Shown here in pieces: positions 13,103 to 22,380 of a DNA stretch of 64,000 nt. The notes below the pieces were generated by a model. It had not been told where the DNA came from, did not search any database, and saw only the letters and a program-made list of their open reading frames with translations. The DNA lies in the NCBI GenBank assembly GCA_017607445.1, contig JAEVHH010000004.1:2232001-2296000 (forward strand). Direction: 5' to 3'. Made by a program: the position numbers and the translations under genes. Each line of letters starts with the position of its first letter. Positions within the stretch are counted from its first letter, which is position 1. The DNA is from Histoplasma ohiense. Lineage: Eukaryota; Ascomycota; Eurotiomycetes; Onygenales; Ajellomycetaceae.

Positions 13103-13939
13103 ATGGCATCCAATCGCCCCTTGACGTCGTTTTCCGTACTTTCATTTGATATATATGGCACCTTAATTGACTGGGAGAAGGGGATTCTCGAGAGCTTGAA
13201 ACCGCTTGCTGCCCGGCTCCCAGATTCGCATCCTCTGAAATCAGACCATGTTGCTCTTGGCTGTGCGTTGAACAAATATGAACGTACTTTCCAAATGGAG
13301 AACCCAACACAGTCGTACGATTTGATCCTCAAAGCTTCGTATGAAGCCCTCGCAAAGGAGTTACAAGCTCTACCAGTTGCTACGGATACGGAAGACGCAT
13401 CCTCACTTCTAGACAAAGAGAGCAGCGCATTCGGAGCGAGCATTGGCACCTGGCCACCATTCCCAGATACCGTTGAGGCGATGCGAAAATTGAAGCAGCG
13501 CTATAAGCTTGTGCCTTTATCGAATGTGGACCGCGCTTCCTTCCAGAAATCTCTCCATGGCCCATTAGGCGGAGTGCATAAAGGGTTAAAGGATGGGGAG
13601 GCCTTCTTCGATGCCGTATATACGGCGCAGGATGTTGGGTCTTATAAACCAGACCACCGAAACTTCGAATATCTGTTATCGCATTTGAAGTCGGATTTTG
13701 GAGCAGCGAAGGATGATGTTTTGCATGTTGCGCAGAGCTTGTTCCATGATCATGAGCCGGCGAAAAAGTTTGGACTGCAAAGTGTGTGGATCTCAAGGGG
13801 GGAGGGACGAGACGGAATGGGTGGCAACGTGGCTGAATACCTTGGGGGTGATAATGCGAAAGTCGCATTTGGTTGGCGATTCAATACTCTGGGTGAACTG
13901 GCAGAGGCTATCGAAAGGGAAGCGGAAAGGGGAGTCTGA
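13103..13939 (+). CDS. HAD-superfamily hydrolase, type II haloacid-dehalogenase-like
   Basis: Intronless gene of 278 residues. Known members of this branch hydrolyse 2-haloacids or phosphate esters through an aspartyl intermediate; the substrate here is unknown. Motif I is FDIYGTLIDWE near residue 16, with the nucleophilic Asp and the DxYGTL pattern typical of dehalogenase-like members. Motif II is in VPLSNVDRASF (about residues 136-146). The motif III lysine is in SYKPDHRNFEYLL (about 180). The motif IV acid is in SLFHDHEPAKKFGL (about 213-226). Length and motif order match the L-2-haloacid dehalogenase type. No targeting signal is visible, so it is probably cytosolic. It converges with threonine synthase 650 bp downstream. 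Confidence 0.88.
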   Translation: MASNRPLTSFSVLSFDIYGTLIDWEKGILESLKPLAARLPDSHPLKSDHVALGCALNKYERTFQMENPTQSYDLILKASYEALAKELQALPVATDTEDASSLLDKESSAFGASIGTWPPFPDTVEAMRKLKQRYKLVPLSNVDRASFQKSLHGPLGGVHKGLKDGEAFFDAVYTAQDVGSYKPDHRNFEYLLSHLKSDFGAAKDDVLHVAQSLFHDHEPAKKFGLQSVWISRGEGRDGMGGNVAEYLGGDNAKVAFGWRFNTLGELAEAIEREAERGV

Positions 13940-14589
13940 TATGGGGTTCGGATATCTGTTCTGGTAGTTTACGTGTAACAATGAAACAATATAAATTTCC
14001 AATGAAAGTCATAATACCTCAGCCACATAGCCATGTTATAGCTGATATGTACTGTATATTAAGACGGATGGCCGCTCTTTACGGATTGATCCTTTTGGTG
14101 CATTGGATTGCTGTCCCATGTATTATCAAGTTTCACACATTTCAAACTCTTCCTGGAACCATCCTACAGAACAAGTACCCGCATCATGCCCCTTAGATGC
14201 TGCTCACCCGGAATCGGTGAACATGGGCACCTAGCCTGCGCCACCAGGGCTTCGCTCAGCCCGACTGGTACACATAATAAGATTAGATATGTGTGTGAAT
14301 CTAGAATCAGTTTGTCATGGTCAACGGTATGCTCAGAAATCCGAGGGGGAATGGACCAGGATCAACAATCTCGCACACCGACAAATGTTTTTTCTAATAT
14401 TCTCTCCGGTGCAGCGAAGTTGGAAGGAAGCCGATGAGGGCGTTCTATTCTGCTGATCAAATGATCATTCCAGTCTCTACATTCTAGGACGCAATATATA
14501 CCTAGAATGACAAAACAAATCAGTGCATCCCGCCTATTGATTCACTAGATGGCCTTAACGCTTAGACTGTCTATCAATTTCTCGAATCC
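13940..14589. other. Convergent intergenic region
   Basis: This is the 3' flank shared by the HAD-like gene and threonine synthase. A plus-strand frame of about 109 codons (14108-14437) has no motif and is rejected. Confidence 0.5.
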
Positions 14590-16386
14590 CTACAACTTAA
14601 CATTTGCGTCGATAATTTTGCTCACGGCCTTCCACCCTTCTCCCGCGGGAACCTCAATCACACGGCGCTCTTTCTTCAGCAACCCCGCAAACTCCGGTGG
14701 AACAATGTTGTCAAACTTGTAGCCATCCTGGCCTCCTAGCGCCATATCAACAGCTGAAACGAATTTTGCCGGGTGTGCCGTTGACAGAGAAATATGATGT
14801 GTGCCAGGGTTGCGATCAATAGATCGAAGGGAAGCGGCAACTCCAACAGCGGAGTGTGGATCAAGGATGTATCCACCCGTGCTGCCTCTTGTTCCGCTAC
14901 TAACTGGGGAGGCAGGGAAACAAGAGGAGTAGATGTCGCGAATAGTGTCGATGGTTTCCAAATCGGAGACACGCTCAGATTCGAAATGTTCTTTGGCAGC
15001 ATCAAGAACGGCTGGCTCAACGCTGAAGCCGCCTTGTGTTTGCAGATCGCCAAGCCATCTGCGGACGATATCGCTGGCTCTTTGCCGCTGTAGAGGAATA
15101 TCTCCGTCTCCGCCAAAGACTTTGAGGGCGAGAAACCAGAGGAGGCGCTCGAAATTGCTTGAGACTAGGATATCCATGGCTGGGCTGAAGGTTTCTTTGA
15201 CGCCACTCGGCTCCGCGCCTGTGGTCCCATTCCCGGCAGGTTTCTTGGTATATTGGCCGGTTTTCCAGAATCGGTCAAGAATGTCGTTTTCGTTTGTTGC
15301 GATGACTAACTTCTCTGTGAGAAGACCCATTTGTTTTGCAAACCAGCCAGCCTGTATTTCGTTAGCTCCACAATAAAAGACCCCTGTAAAGGTCGATCGT
15401 AAAGCTCTCCAGGGATCTACTTACAAGGATATCACCGAAATTGCCTGATGGTACGACAAACCTTATGGGCTTGTCTTTGGCGTATTTTGGACTTCTGGTG
15501 AGGGAGAAATAAGAGTGAATGTAGTAAGTCATTTGGGCAAGGATGCGCGCCCAATTTATCGAGTTCACACTCGCCAACTTGTACTTGAGGTTCATTTCTG
15601 GATCGGCAAACATCGACTTGACCATAGCTTGGCAGTCATCGAAGGAGCCTTGAACACTAAGGTTATGGACATTGGGATCGAGGACGGTCGTCATTTGGGC
15701 CTCTTGGATAGCAGAGACTTTTCCCTTAGGATGCAGAATGAATATCGAAGTATCTTCCTTCCCTCTCAGGCCATATATAGCAGCGGAACCAGTGTCTCCA
15801 CTCGTAGCTCCGATCACAACGAGGTGCAGTCTGTCTTTTCCACTCTTCCCTTGATTTCGCCGTGCAAGGAAATACTCAAAGAGGTTTCCGAGGAACTGCA
15901 GAGCAACATCCTTGAATGCAAACGTCGGGCCGCAGAACAGTTCAAGAAGGTAGAGTTGCTTTGAGTCATCGAGGGTAACGAGGGGCGTAACATCTGTCGA
16001 TCGGAAAGTCGAATAGCTACGGTTGATGATATTTTTCAGATCCTCTGGAGGGATCTCTGAAGGGGAGATATACAGAGACATAATCTCAAATGCCAACTCC
16101 TGGAATGTGAAATCCCGCCACTTTGACTCCCAGCCCTCCGGTAGTTGGGGGATGGCTTCTGGAATGAACAAGCCGCCATCTGACGCAAGACCTTTCAGCA
16201 CGACATCTTCGAAAGATAGCTAGTGGAAAACCCAATTTGAGTCAGTTTAAGAATTGCAATCCATACTCGAAAATGTGAAGGCATCATAAAGAATCGCGAG
16301 CGCAACCATGTATTTGGTCTTTCGCTACTCACTCCGCATGATGAGCCCCGAGTACTCAGATACCTCTGCGAATCCGTCCCCGACAT
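14590..16386 (-). CDS. THR4: Threonine synthase
   Basis: PLP enzyme that converts O-phosphohomoserine to threonine, the last step of threonine synthesis. The model has three exons on the minus strand, 16386-16333, 16219-15425 and 15351-14590, giving 536 residues. Both introns (113 and 73 bp) are phase 0. Exon 1 supplies the conserved start RYLSTRGSSCG, which continues into LSFEDVVLKGLASDGGLF. The PLP lysine is in FAFKDVALQF, and the phosphate-binding loop is GATSGDTGSAA. The exon 2/3 join gives PSGNFGDIL-AGWFAKQMG, also a family hallmark. Length matches fungal Thr4 proteins. It is divergent from the DUF4202 gene, with about 510 bp between start codons. Confidence 0.95.
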
Positions 16387-16898
16387 GTTTTCGGTTCAGA
16401 GAACAACCCAATTACACAGGAGTAGTACAAACGCTGCCAACAGTGAGGTCAGTCAGCGAGCAAAATAATTGCCCGTTCTGGACTTTTTACTTTTCTTTTA
16501 ATTTTATGAATCGCGGGGAATAAAAACTCGATTCTGCCACTTTTTCGGATGACTAACCGCGGAACCAGCCCAGACCCGGAAAATCAACCGGCGGTCCCAT
16601 TGTCTTTTGAAGGAATTGTTAAAATGTAAATTGTGGGCATTAATATGATTCATTTCATCGGGATTTTTGAACTTTTAATATAAATCTCGAATGTCTTACC
16701 GCATTGCTGAGAGGTACCAGAAGGTGACGCCTCCGGCCGGTTACCAGGCTCGGGAAAATATCACAACGCAAGAGAGAAAAAGTTCGTTGGAAAAGATACA
16801 CAAAATTGAGAAGCTATTAATAATAATACCTTTCGTTGTCTTCCTTATTCAACAGCGCCCTTTTCCATCGTCCCTCCCAAGCAACACATATTCCTCCA
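16387..16898. promoter_or_regulatory. Divergent promoter region, threonine synthase / DUF4202 gene
   Basis: About 510 bp between two divergent start codons must hold both promoters. No specific regulator site is claimed. An in-frame ATG at 16836 could extend the plus-strand gene slightly. Confidence 0.4.
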
Positions 16899-17483
16899 AT
16901 GACCTCCAAATTTGACCAAGCGCTTGCGCGCATCGATGACGCTCATCGACAGGATCCAAACATGGTCACCGTAAACGGTGCTGCAGTGCCGTACGAACTC
17001 TACTATGCGAATAAAATGACCCAGTACCTTGAGAAGCGCGACCCATCAGCGTCTGAGATTCTTAGACTGGCCGTACGTGCGCAGCATCTCCGCCGCTGGG
17101 AAGTGCCCAGATCTTCTTACCCAGTGACGAGACCGGGCTACTTCGCCTGGCGGACAGCGCTGAAAAACCGGCAGGCTGATATTGCCAAGGAGATTTGCTT
17201 CGATTGCGGGTACGACGCAGACGAGGCCGGGCGCGTTGCTTCATTGGTTCGCAAGGAAGATATGAAGCAGGACGTGGAGTGTCAAGCCCTGGAGGACGTT
17301 GCCTGCTTGGTATTTTTGGACGACCAGTTTGAGAAGTTTGAGAGAGAACATGACGAGGAGAAAATTGTGGGTATTTTAAGGAAAACCTGGACGAAAATGT
17401 CGGAAAAGGGACATGAATTGGTTTCACAGATTGAGATGACGGATCGCGCAAAGGGACTCCTTACGAAAGCTCTATCGACATGA
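16899..17483 (+). CDS. DUF4202 family protein
   Basis: Intronless gene of 194 residues. I recognise the DUF4202 pattern: FDQALARIDDAHRQDPN at the N-terminus, YELYYANKMTQYLEKRDP and LAVRAQHLRRWEVPRSSYP, then GYFAWRTALK. The C-terminal half carries ALEDVACLVFLDDQFEKFE. The conserved His, Arg and Trp residues resemble those of an HD-like metal-dependent fold, but no biochemical role is assigned to the family as far as I know. An upstream in-frame ATG at 16836 would add 21 residues; the extension (SLFNSALFHRPS) is basic-hydrophobic but not needed for the domain. The gene converges with the iron transporter; only about 200 bp separate their stops. Confidence 0.82.
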   Translation: MTSKFDQALARIDDAHRQDPNMVTVNGAAVPYELYYANKMTQYLEKRDPSASEILRLAVRAQHLRRWEVPRSSYPVTRPGYFAWRTALKNRQADIAKEICFDCGYDADEAGRVASLVRKEDMKQDVECQALEDVACLVFLDDQFEKFEREHDEEKIVGILRKTWTKMSEKGHELVSQIEMTDRAKGLLTKALST

Positions 17484-17689
17484 CATTTGCAGCCGCACTA
17501 ATATAAATAAACAGGCCGCCAGGAAACTGGAATTAACTTCATAGAAGGGAAGATGAATGCGAAACAAGGCCTCATTATCAGACTATATACACCCAACCTG
17601 ATACCTACCTCTGGTCCAAGTACAAGTTGCGCTGAAACGAAAATAATCCTCGAGACTTTTTTTAAAACCTATCGCCATTTTTCCTATGA

Positions 17690-18663
17690 TTACATTTTGC
17701 CATTATCAATCATCCGAACCAAGAAGACAGCTGCCCCGGCGGCTGCTCCTCCTACCATAACCATCTGAACGCCGCCCTTGAGACCGGCTATGATGTTCTC
17801 TCTGCCGCTCCAGCCTCGCACAATACATGTTTTGAGATAGCCAAACACTAACAGTGTAACGGCCATTACGCCGGCGCTATATTTCAACGCTGTCAAGACT
17901 TGGTGGCTGAGAATGTAAGGAATAAGCGGAATGAACCCTCCGATGAAGTACCCCAGAGCAAGTGTGATGGCAGAGACAAGAGCCTGGTTGGCATCTGGTT
18001 CAGGTTGCTTGTGGTGAAATGCCAAGAGGAATTCCATCAGCTGTTTGGGGGAGCTGTGCAATGTTGAACTCATCTCTGAAACGGGATGATCGGGAAGACT
18101 GTAGGGCGCAAACACTTCTCTAACCATCGTCGTTGTCTCGCACGGGCACGCCGAGATAAGCTCTTGTACTTCGCGTTTGGCTGTTTCGTATGACTCTCTA
18201 AAATGAACACCCCAAGGAAAAAAAAGTTACGAGGTCAGCCTCGATCGTCAACCCAGAGTCTTTTTTTTTTTTTTTTCTTCCGCGCTACTTACATTTCAGT
18301 TTTGGCACCCACATAGCCGCCCAAGCCCATCGAAATGGCGCCAGCAACAAGCTCTGCCAGACTGCCTAAGACGACGACTTTGGTGTTGCCGAAAGCTGAC
18401 AAGCCCGCACTCAGCGCGAAGGGCACCGTAAGGCCATCCGAGAGGCCCAATATAGCATCTGATATTATTCGGGGATTTATTTTGGAGCATGACATTGACT
18501 GAGTCTCGCTCCCGGTATCGTTTGCATTACGCGAGCAGGTGGGAAATGTCTGGTAGCGGCCCCAATTTTGCGCTTCGGGGTCACCACCATTGACCACCGC
18601 GCCTCCCCTGTCACACCTTCTGGTTGTGGTGGGAAGCAGAGACTCTCCTATCGGTTCGTTCAT
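17690..18663 (-). CDS. CCC1: Vacuolar iron (Fe2+/Mn2+) transporter, Ccc1/VIT1 family
   Basis: Membrane transporter expected to move cytosolic iron or manganese into the vacuole. The two exons on the minus strand are 18663-18293 and 18197-17690 (292 residues), joined in phase 2 across a 95-bp intron. Family features are ISDAILGLSDGLTVPFALSAGLSAFG, containing the TM1 motif, then LGSLAELVAGAISMGLGGYVGAKTE. The cytoplasmic metal-binding-type helix region lies at the junction (IESYETAKREVQEL). Helices TM3-TM5 follow: ALGYFIGGFIPLIPY, SAGVMAVTLLVFGYLK and MVMVGGAAAGAAVFLV. The first ~55 residues are hydrophilic. The length fits the roughly 300-residue fungal family. The same-strand neighbour upstream is 1.1 kb away. 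Confidence 0.92.
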
Positions 18664-19798
18664 TCTCGTATGAGTTGCGTTGTCTAGCTATGAGTCATGG
18701 GGAGGGAGAGAGAGAGAGAGAGGCAGGACGAGTTAATAGAGATCTTACTTGTGTCTTGGTTTGAAGATCGGGACTTCGAAATGCGATCAAATCCCGAATG
18801 GGCTCCATCGTTGCTCGGGGCCATCCGCGGAAAATATCTCGCTCAGAAACGAAAATGCCATGCACCCTCTCGCTTGGAATTATGAATAACTTTCTTTTGG
18901 TGCGCGGGAGAGGGGGAAGAAGGCCGTCAGAGGGCAAGGACAGGGAGCCGAAGGGCTTTGAGGATGTATACAAAGGCAAGGCAGGGTGCGTTATGTATAT
19001 CTCAGGAGATGGAGGATGCCAAGGCGATGGATTGACTCTTAGTTGTTCAAATGGCGGTTAGAGAGGCAAAACCTTTGATATTTTTACCATCTGCATGTCC
19101 CTTTTACGTTCTTGCCACCGAGGGCCTTCGTAGTATCGAGCTGCTACGGCGGAGCTTCTGCCAAATCTTATTCCAGCGCCCCGGCCAATCAGCACGGCGG
19201 TAAATGTAAGTCCGCTCACTTACGCCCTACGTGGAACTTTGTAAGCGTCGCGCAGGAAAACCTTCTGGTTATTTTTGGATTAGCTTCCCAGCGGCTGGTT
19301 CTTTCTACAGCCAACGGGCCTTGGATCAAAACCTGCTCCGCTTAAAGATGGCTGGGTTCCTGAACGGTTCCAAGTTTGCCAATGTGGCTGTCGTTTCATC
19401 TACAAGAAAGAGATCGCGCGGAAACAGAGAGACAGACAATTTGAGGGGAAGCCAGGTTGATGATGATTAATATCTTGTTCCTGGTTGGCCTCCAGTCCGG
19501 AGCTAAATGATCACAACCGATATTGTTAATCTGGGTTAGATTCATCTCAGAGGAAACCTTATATCAACCAAAGCCAAAACATAAAAATAAAATAAAAACA
19601 ATAGTTATAAAAATTGCAACTTCTCATTGTAACTTTCAGTTAACTAAGAACCAAAAATAAAATAAAACCTCCATAACAACAATAATAATCAATTGTCCAG
19701 CATCTTAATTAATTATCCCTTGGCGTATACATGTATGCAAATGTACAGTACACTCATTGGACCATTCTTGCGTATTCTTACTCTTGGTCGCGGAGGCC
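18664..19798. other. Upstream region of the iron transporter, with a (GA)n run
   Basis: No gene is recognised. A short GA microsatellite lies at about 18698-18722, just upstream of the CCC1 start and probably within its 5' leader. No iron-regulator site is claimed; a search for GATA-factor ATCWGATAA sites would be the direct test. Confidence 0.45.
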
Positions 19799-20068
19799 TC
19801 AAGCACCCCCTTCTCTCTTCGCATACTCTTCCTCCATGCGCTCCTCAAACAGTCGTTCCGCCTCTTCCTTGCTCAGTTGACTTTTCCCTGACTGCCCAGT
19901 CGTATCGGATGACGGATCCGCGGTCGGTGCGGAGACCGGCGCTGCTTGGAGTGGTTGTGAGAACGATTGCTCCTGCAGCTGCAGCTGTTGGTGCTGTTGT
20001 GAGGCTGAGGATGATGAGGACGCAGTGCCAGTACCTGGCGATGCGGAGGAGTTGGAGGGGACGAGCAT
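19799..20068 (-). CDS. Small Ser/Gln-rich protein with charged C-terminus
   Basis: An intronless frame of 89 codons, 89 residues from ATG at 20068. The first 55 residues are rich in Ser, Gln, Thr and Ala and probably disordered. The last third is a charged helix, SKEEAERLFEERMEEEYAKR, ending in EGGA. That C-terminal pattern resembles small conserved proteins I associate with Eurotiomycetes, but I cannot name a function. It stands alone between two non-coding stretches. It could instead be a chance frame; the strongly helical, charged end and the normal ATG favour a real gene. Confidence 0.5.
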   Translation of the reverse strand: MLVPSNSSASPGTGTASSSSSASQQHQQLQLQEQSFSQPLQAAPVSAPTADPSSDTTGQSGKSQLSKEEAERLFEERMEEEYAKREGGA

Positions 20069-21275
20069 TTTTATGTGACCCTTGACTCGGTATGCGTTGA
20101 GCGTACGTAGTATTGTGGATTGCTAGAATCCGATCATATATTGGTGGTGGAACGCCGTTTCCGTTGTTTGCGGGGCGGCTTGCCGTTCGACATATTGTGG
20201 CTTAACAAGCATAGCCGCTGAGCCGCTGAGCCACGTTGCCAAAGCTTCGACCGATGACTTAAAACTAATCCCAAATAAGATATGAATCCTGATAGAAGCT
20301 AGTTTTTATATATCTACGCTGCGTAGATCGTTGCGATTTCCGCCTTGATCTTCTACTGTGTCGATATTGAAGTAGCAGTTTGTCTCAGTTAGCGGGGCCT
20401 GCTAACTGCCATTGGCCCACAATCTACAGGTTGCGTGACAATCGATGACATCATCAGTGACATAGTGTGAGACCAGATGAGGCGTGATTTCAAAAGGCCA
20501 TGGGCTGTCGCGATGCCAAATCTCAAGAGAATCGGAAAACATCCCCCTTCAGGTGGGAGAAAGTCGCTATCCAACAGCCGTTGGGACATTGATCGGGAGA
20601 CCCCATCTGCGATGGGGAACAGTTCCGTTTATGACTCCTAGGAGAAGCACTCTTCGTACTCCCGGATACTTGAAAAGGCAAAGATATTTTCGATGTCCGC
20701 TGCCAATTATTTGGCTAGAGGATAAGTGTTATAGCCTCTGTATTTCATGGCATGTGTCTACCCAGCTACAAGAGTCGACTGAGCCCTCGACAGGGTGTTG
20801 CAACTCAGCCTGTCCACCACAAAAGGACCATACAGGTGTTTATCTACACCCTTGCGGAATTTACGCACATGGAGGAAACTCACAAATAAATGCAGACGCT
20901 GATGCCACAATGCTTGAGAGGATGATGAGCTGGAATATAACCGCCAAAAATTTATCTTAGAGTCAAGTTGGATGATAGTAATTCTATCGGTTGAAGTTAA
21001 TAACGCGTGTTTTGAAAGGAATGCTATTCAAAAATAGTTACAGCAGAAAGGTCATCAGCATCTGCATGAGATTTAATGGCATTAATTTAAATAGTAAACC
21101 TATCACTTCGCTGTTTTGATATATTCTACCGCCATGTCAATATGTCTTACGGTAACATTGGCTGCCTCCAACTGATCCTTTTTTCGACCTCGCCTCTTGG
21201 GCCATAACCCCACCTCACGACATCGGTTGCGCTCCGGAGAAGGAATCCCTAGTCCCCTTGATTAGGCGCCGCGGC
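20069..21275. other. Gene-poor stretch next to a pseudogene
   Basis: No functional gene is recognised. A plus-strand frame of 158 codons (20484-20960) has no motif and runs opposite to the degraded phosphotransferase. The stretch may include further decayed parts of that gene, but I could not identify them. Confidence 0.45.
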
Positions 21276-21728
21276 CTAATAAATGGACTGAAATGGCCCG
21301 ACAAGATGGCTACCAATGCGGTAATCAAGAATAGCTCCACCTTGAGCAGATGCAACTACCCCTTCTTTAGGAGGATGCAGCGCTCGAAGCTGAGTTAAGA
21401 TAAACCGCCATATCATCGACAATGGCGTCCTTTTCCTCCGGCTTCAACAGGCCGAGCATCCACAGAGTTTCGAGGTTTGTGCCTTTAATGTAATCAATCA
21501 TAATATAGATGCCGCCTGGTCCATTGTAGGTACATCGAACTCGAGGAAGTGGAATAGTAGTGTGCTCTGCAATGTAGAGGAGCGCTTCAAGTTCAGGGGG
21601 GTCGCAGGGTCCTTTGATGACACGATCCCACCCAACCCTGACAATGGTTGGGCCTAAAGATCCAAAGATTGACCGGGCTATTCTATATCGAGTATGAAGA
21701 ACGGCGGCTTTCAAACCCAGACCTGCGT
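21276..21728 (-). pseudogene. Degenerate APH-type phosphotransferase (kinase-like) fragment
   Basis: The minus strand encodes the N-terminal part of a fungal aminoglycoside-phosphotransferase/choline-kinase-like protein. It reads GWDRVIKGPCDPPELEALLY, TTIPLPRVRC, GGIYIMIDYIKGTNLE and KPEEKDAIVDDMAVYL. The frame then breaks near 21395-21399. One frame over, the expected continuation appears at once: TQLRALHPPKEG, VVASAQGGAILDYRIGS and VGPFQSIY, then a stop at about 21276. A one-base insertion in the CTTAACT context explains the shift. The catalytic half of the kinase fold (HxDxxxxN and DFG-like parts) was not found downstream. The 5' end begins after a plausible splice acceptor near 21728. This large family is often duplicated and lost in fungi; the copy is most likely dead. 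Confidence 0.78.
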
Positions 21729-22380
21729 TAAAGATGAAGGGGTCAGTTTCGGTCTTCTCGAATGCAAAGGCCTGAGTTGAGCAAACCTTGGAATAAAGTT
21801 ACCATTAACCGCAGCTGTCAGCTCTGAGGTTCAATGGATGCGAGATAGAGTTGAAATCTGGATAAAAGAGATTGGAGCAGGTGATTCTTGCTTGATTGTG
21901 GTTCACTCATCGACCTCAAATTTACCCCTGGACTCAACGGCGGAGTAAGTTACATCAGGGGGGGATGGATTGGTTCGTCCAGTATACTCCACCACCATCA
22001 TCACAGATTTAGAAGAGATGAGTCAAAATTAAAAATTTGGAAGTAGAGCCAGCTAAGGAATTAAAACCTGAGAAACATTGAAAAATACACTGCCCTACAC
22101 CCGATGAAGATGGAGGAGAAAGGATTGAAATGCAGCTAGATTGATGGCCTAGCACATACATACAAGCCGAAGAAGGGGATAAGGCAGCCAGATCGAAAGA
22201 ATGCAAGGATATCATTTCTATGCGTAATATGCCTGCAGGAACTTAGTGGGATTAGATTACTGAGAATAAAGTCCAACCAGAGACAACAGGGATTCGTGAA
22301 TTCTTGAACTATAGTTACATGTAGCAGAGAAAGCAGTTGCCAAAGTGCCGTTATCCAATTCTAAACGTCTACGCGGTGTC
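21729..22380. other. Intergenic
   Basis: No gene is recognised. It lies between the phosphotransferase relic and the stop codon of the long minus-strand gene that follows, and probably includes that gene's 3' UTR. Confidence 0.45.

Noticed and set aside
20484..20960. 158-codon plus-strand frame near the phosphotransferase relic
   Set aside because: Its composition is chance-like (many Cys, Arg, Thr without pattern) and it lies opposite a degraded region.
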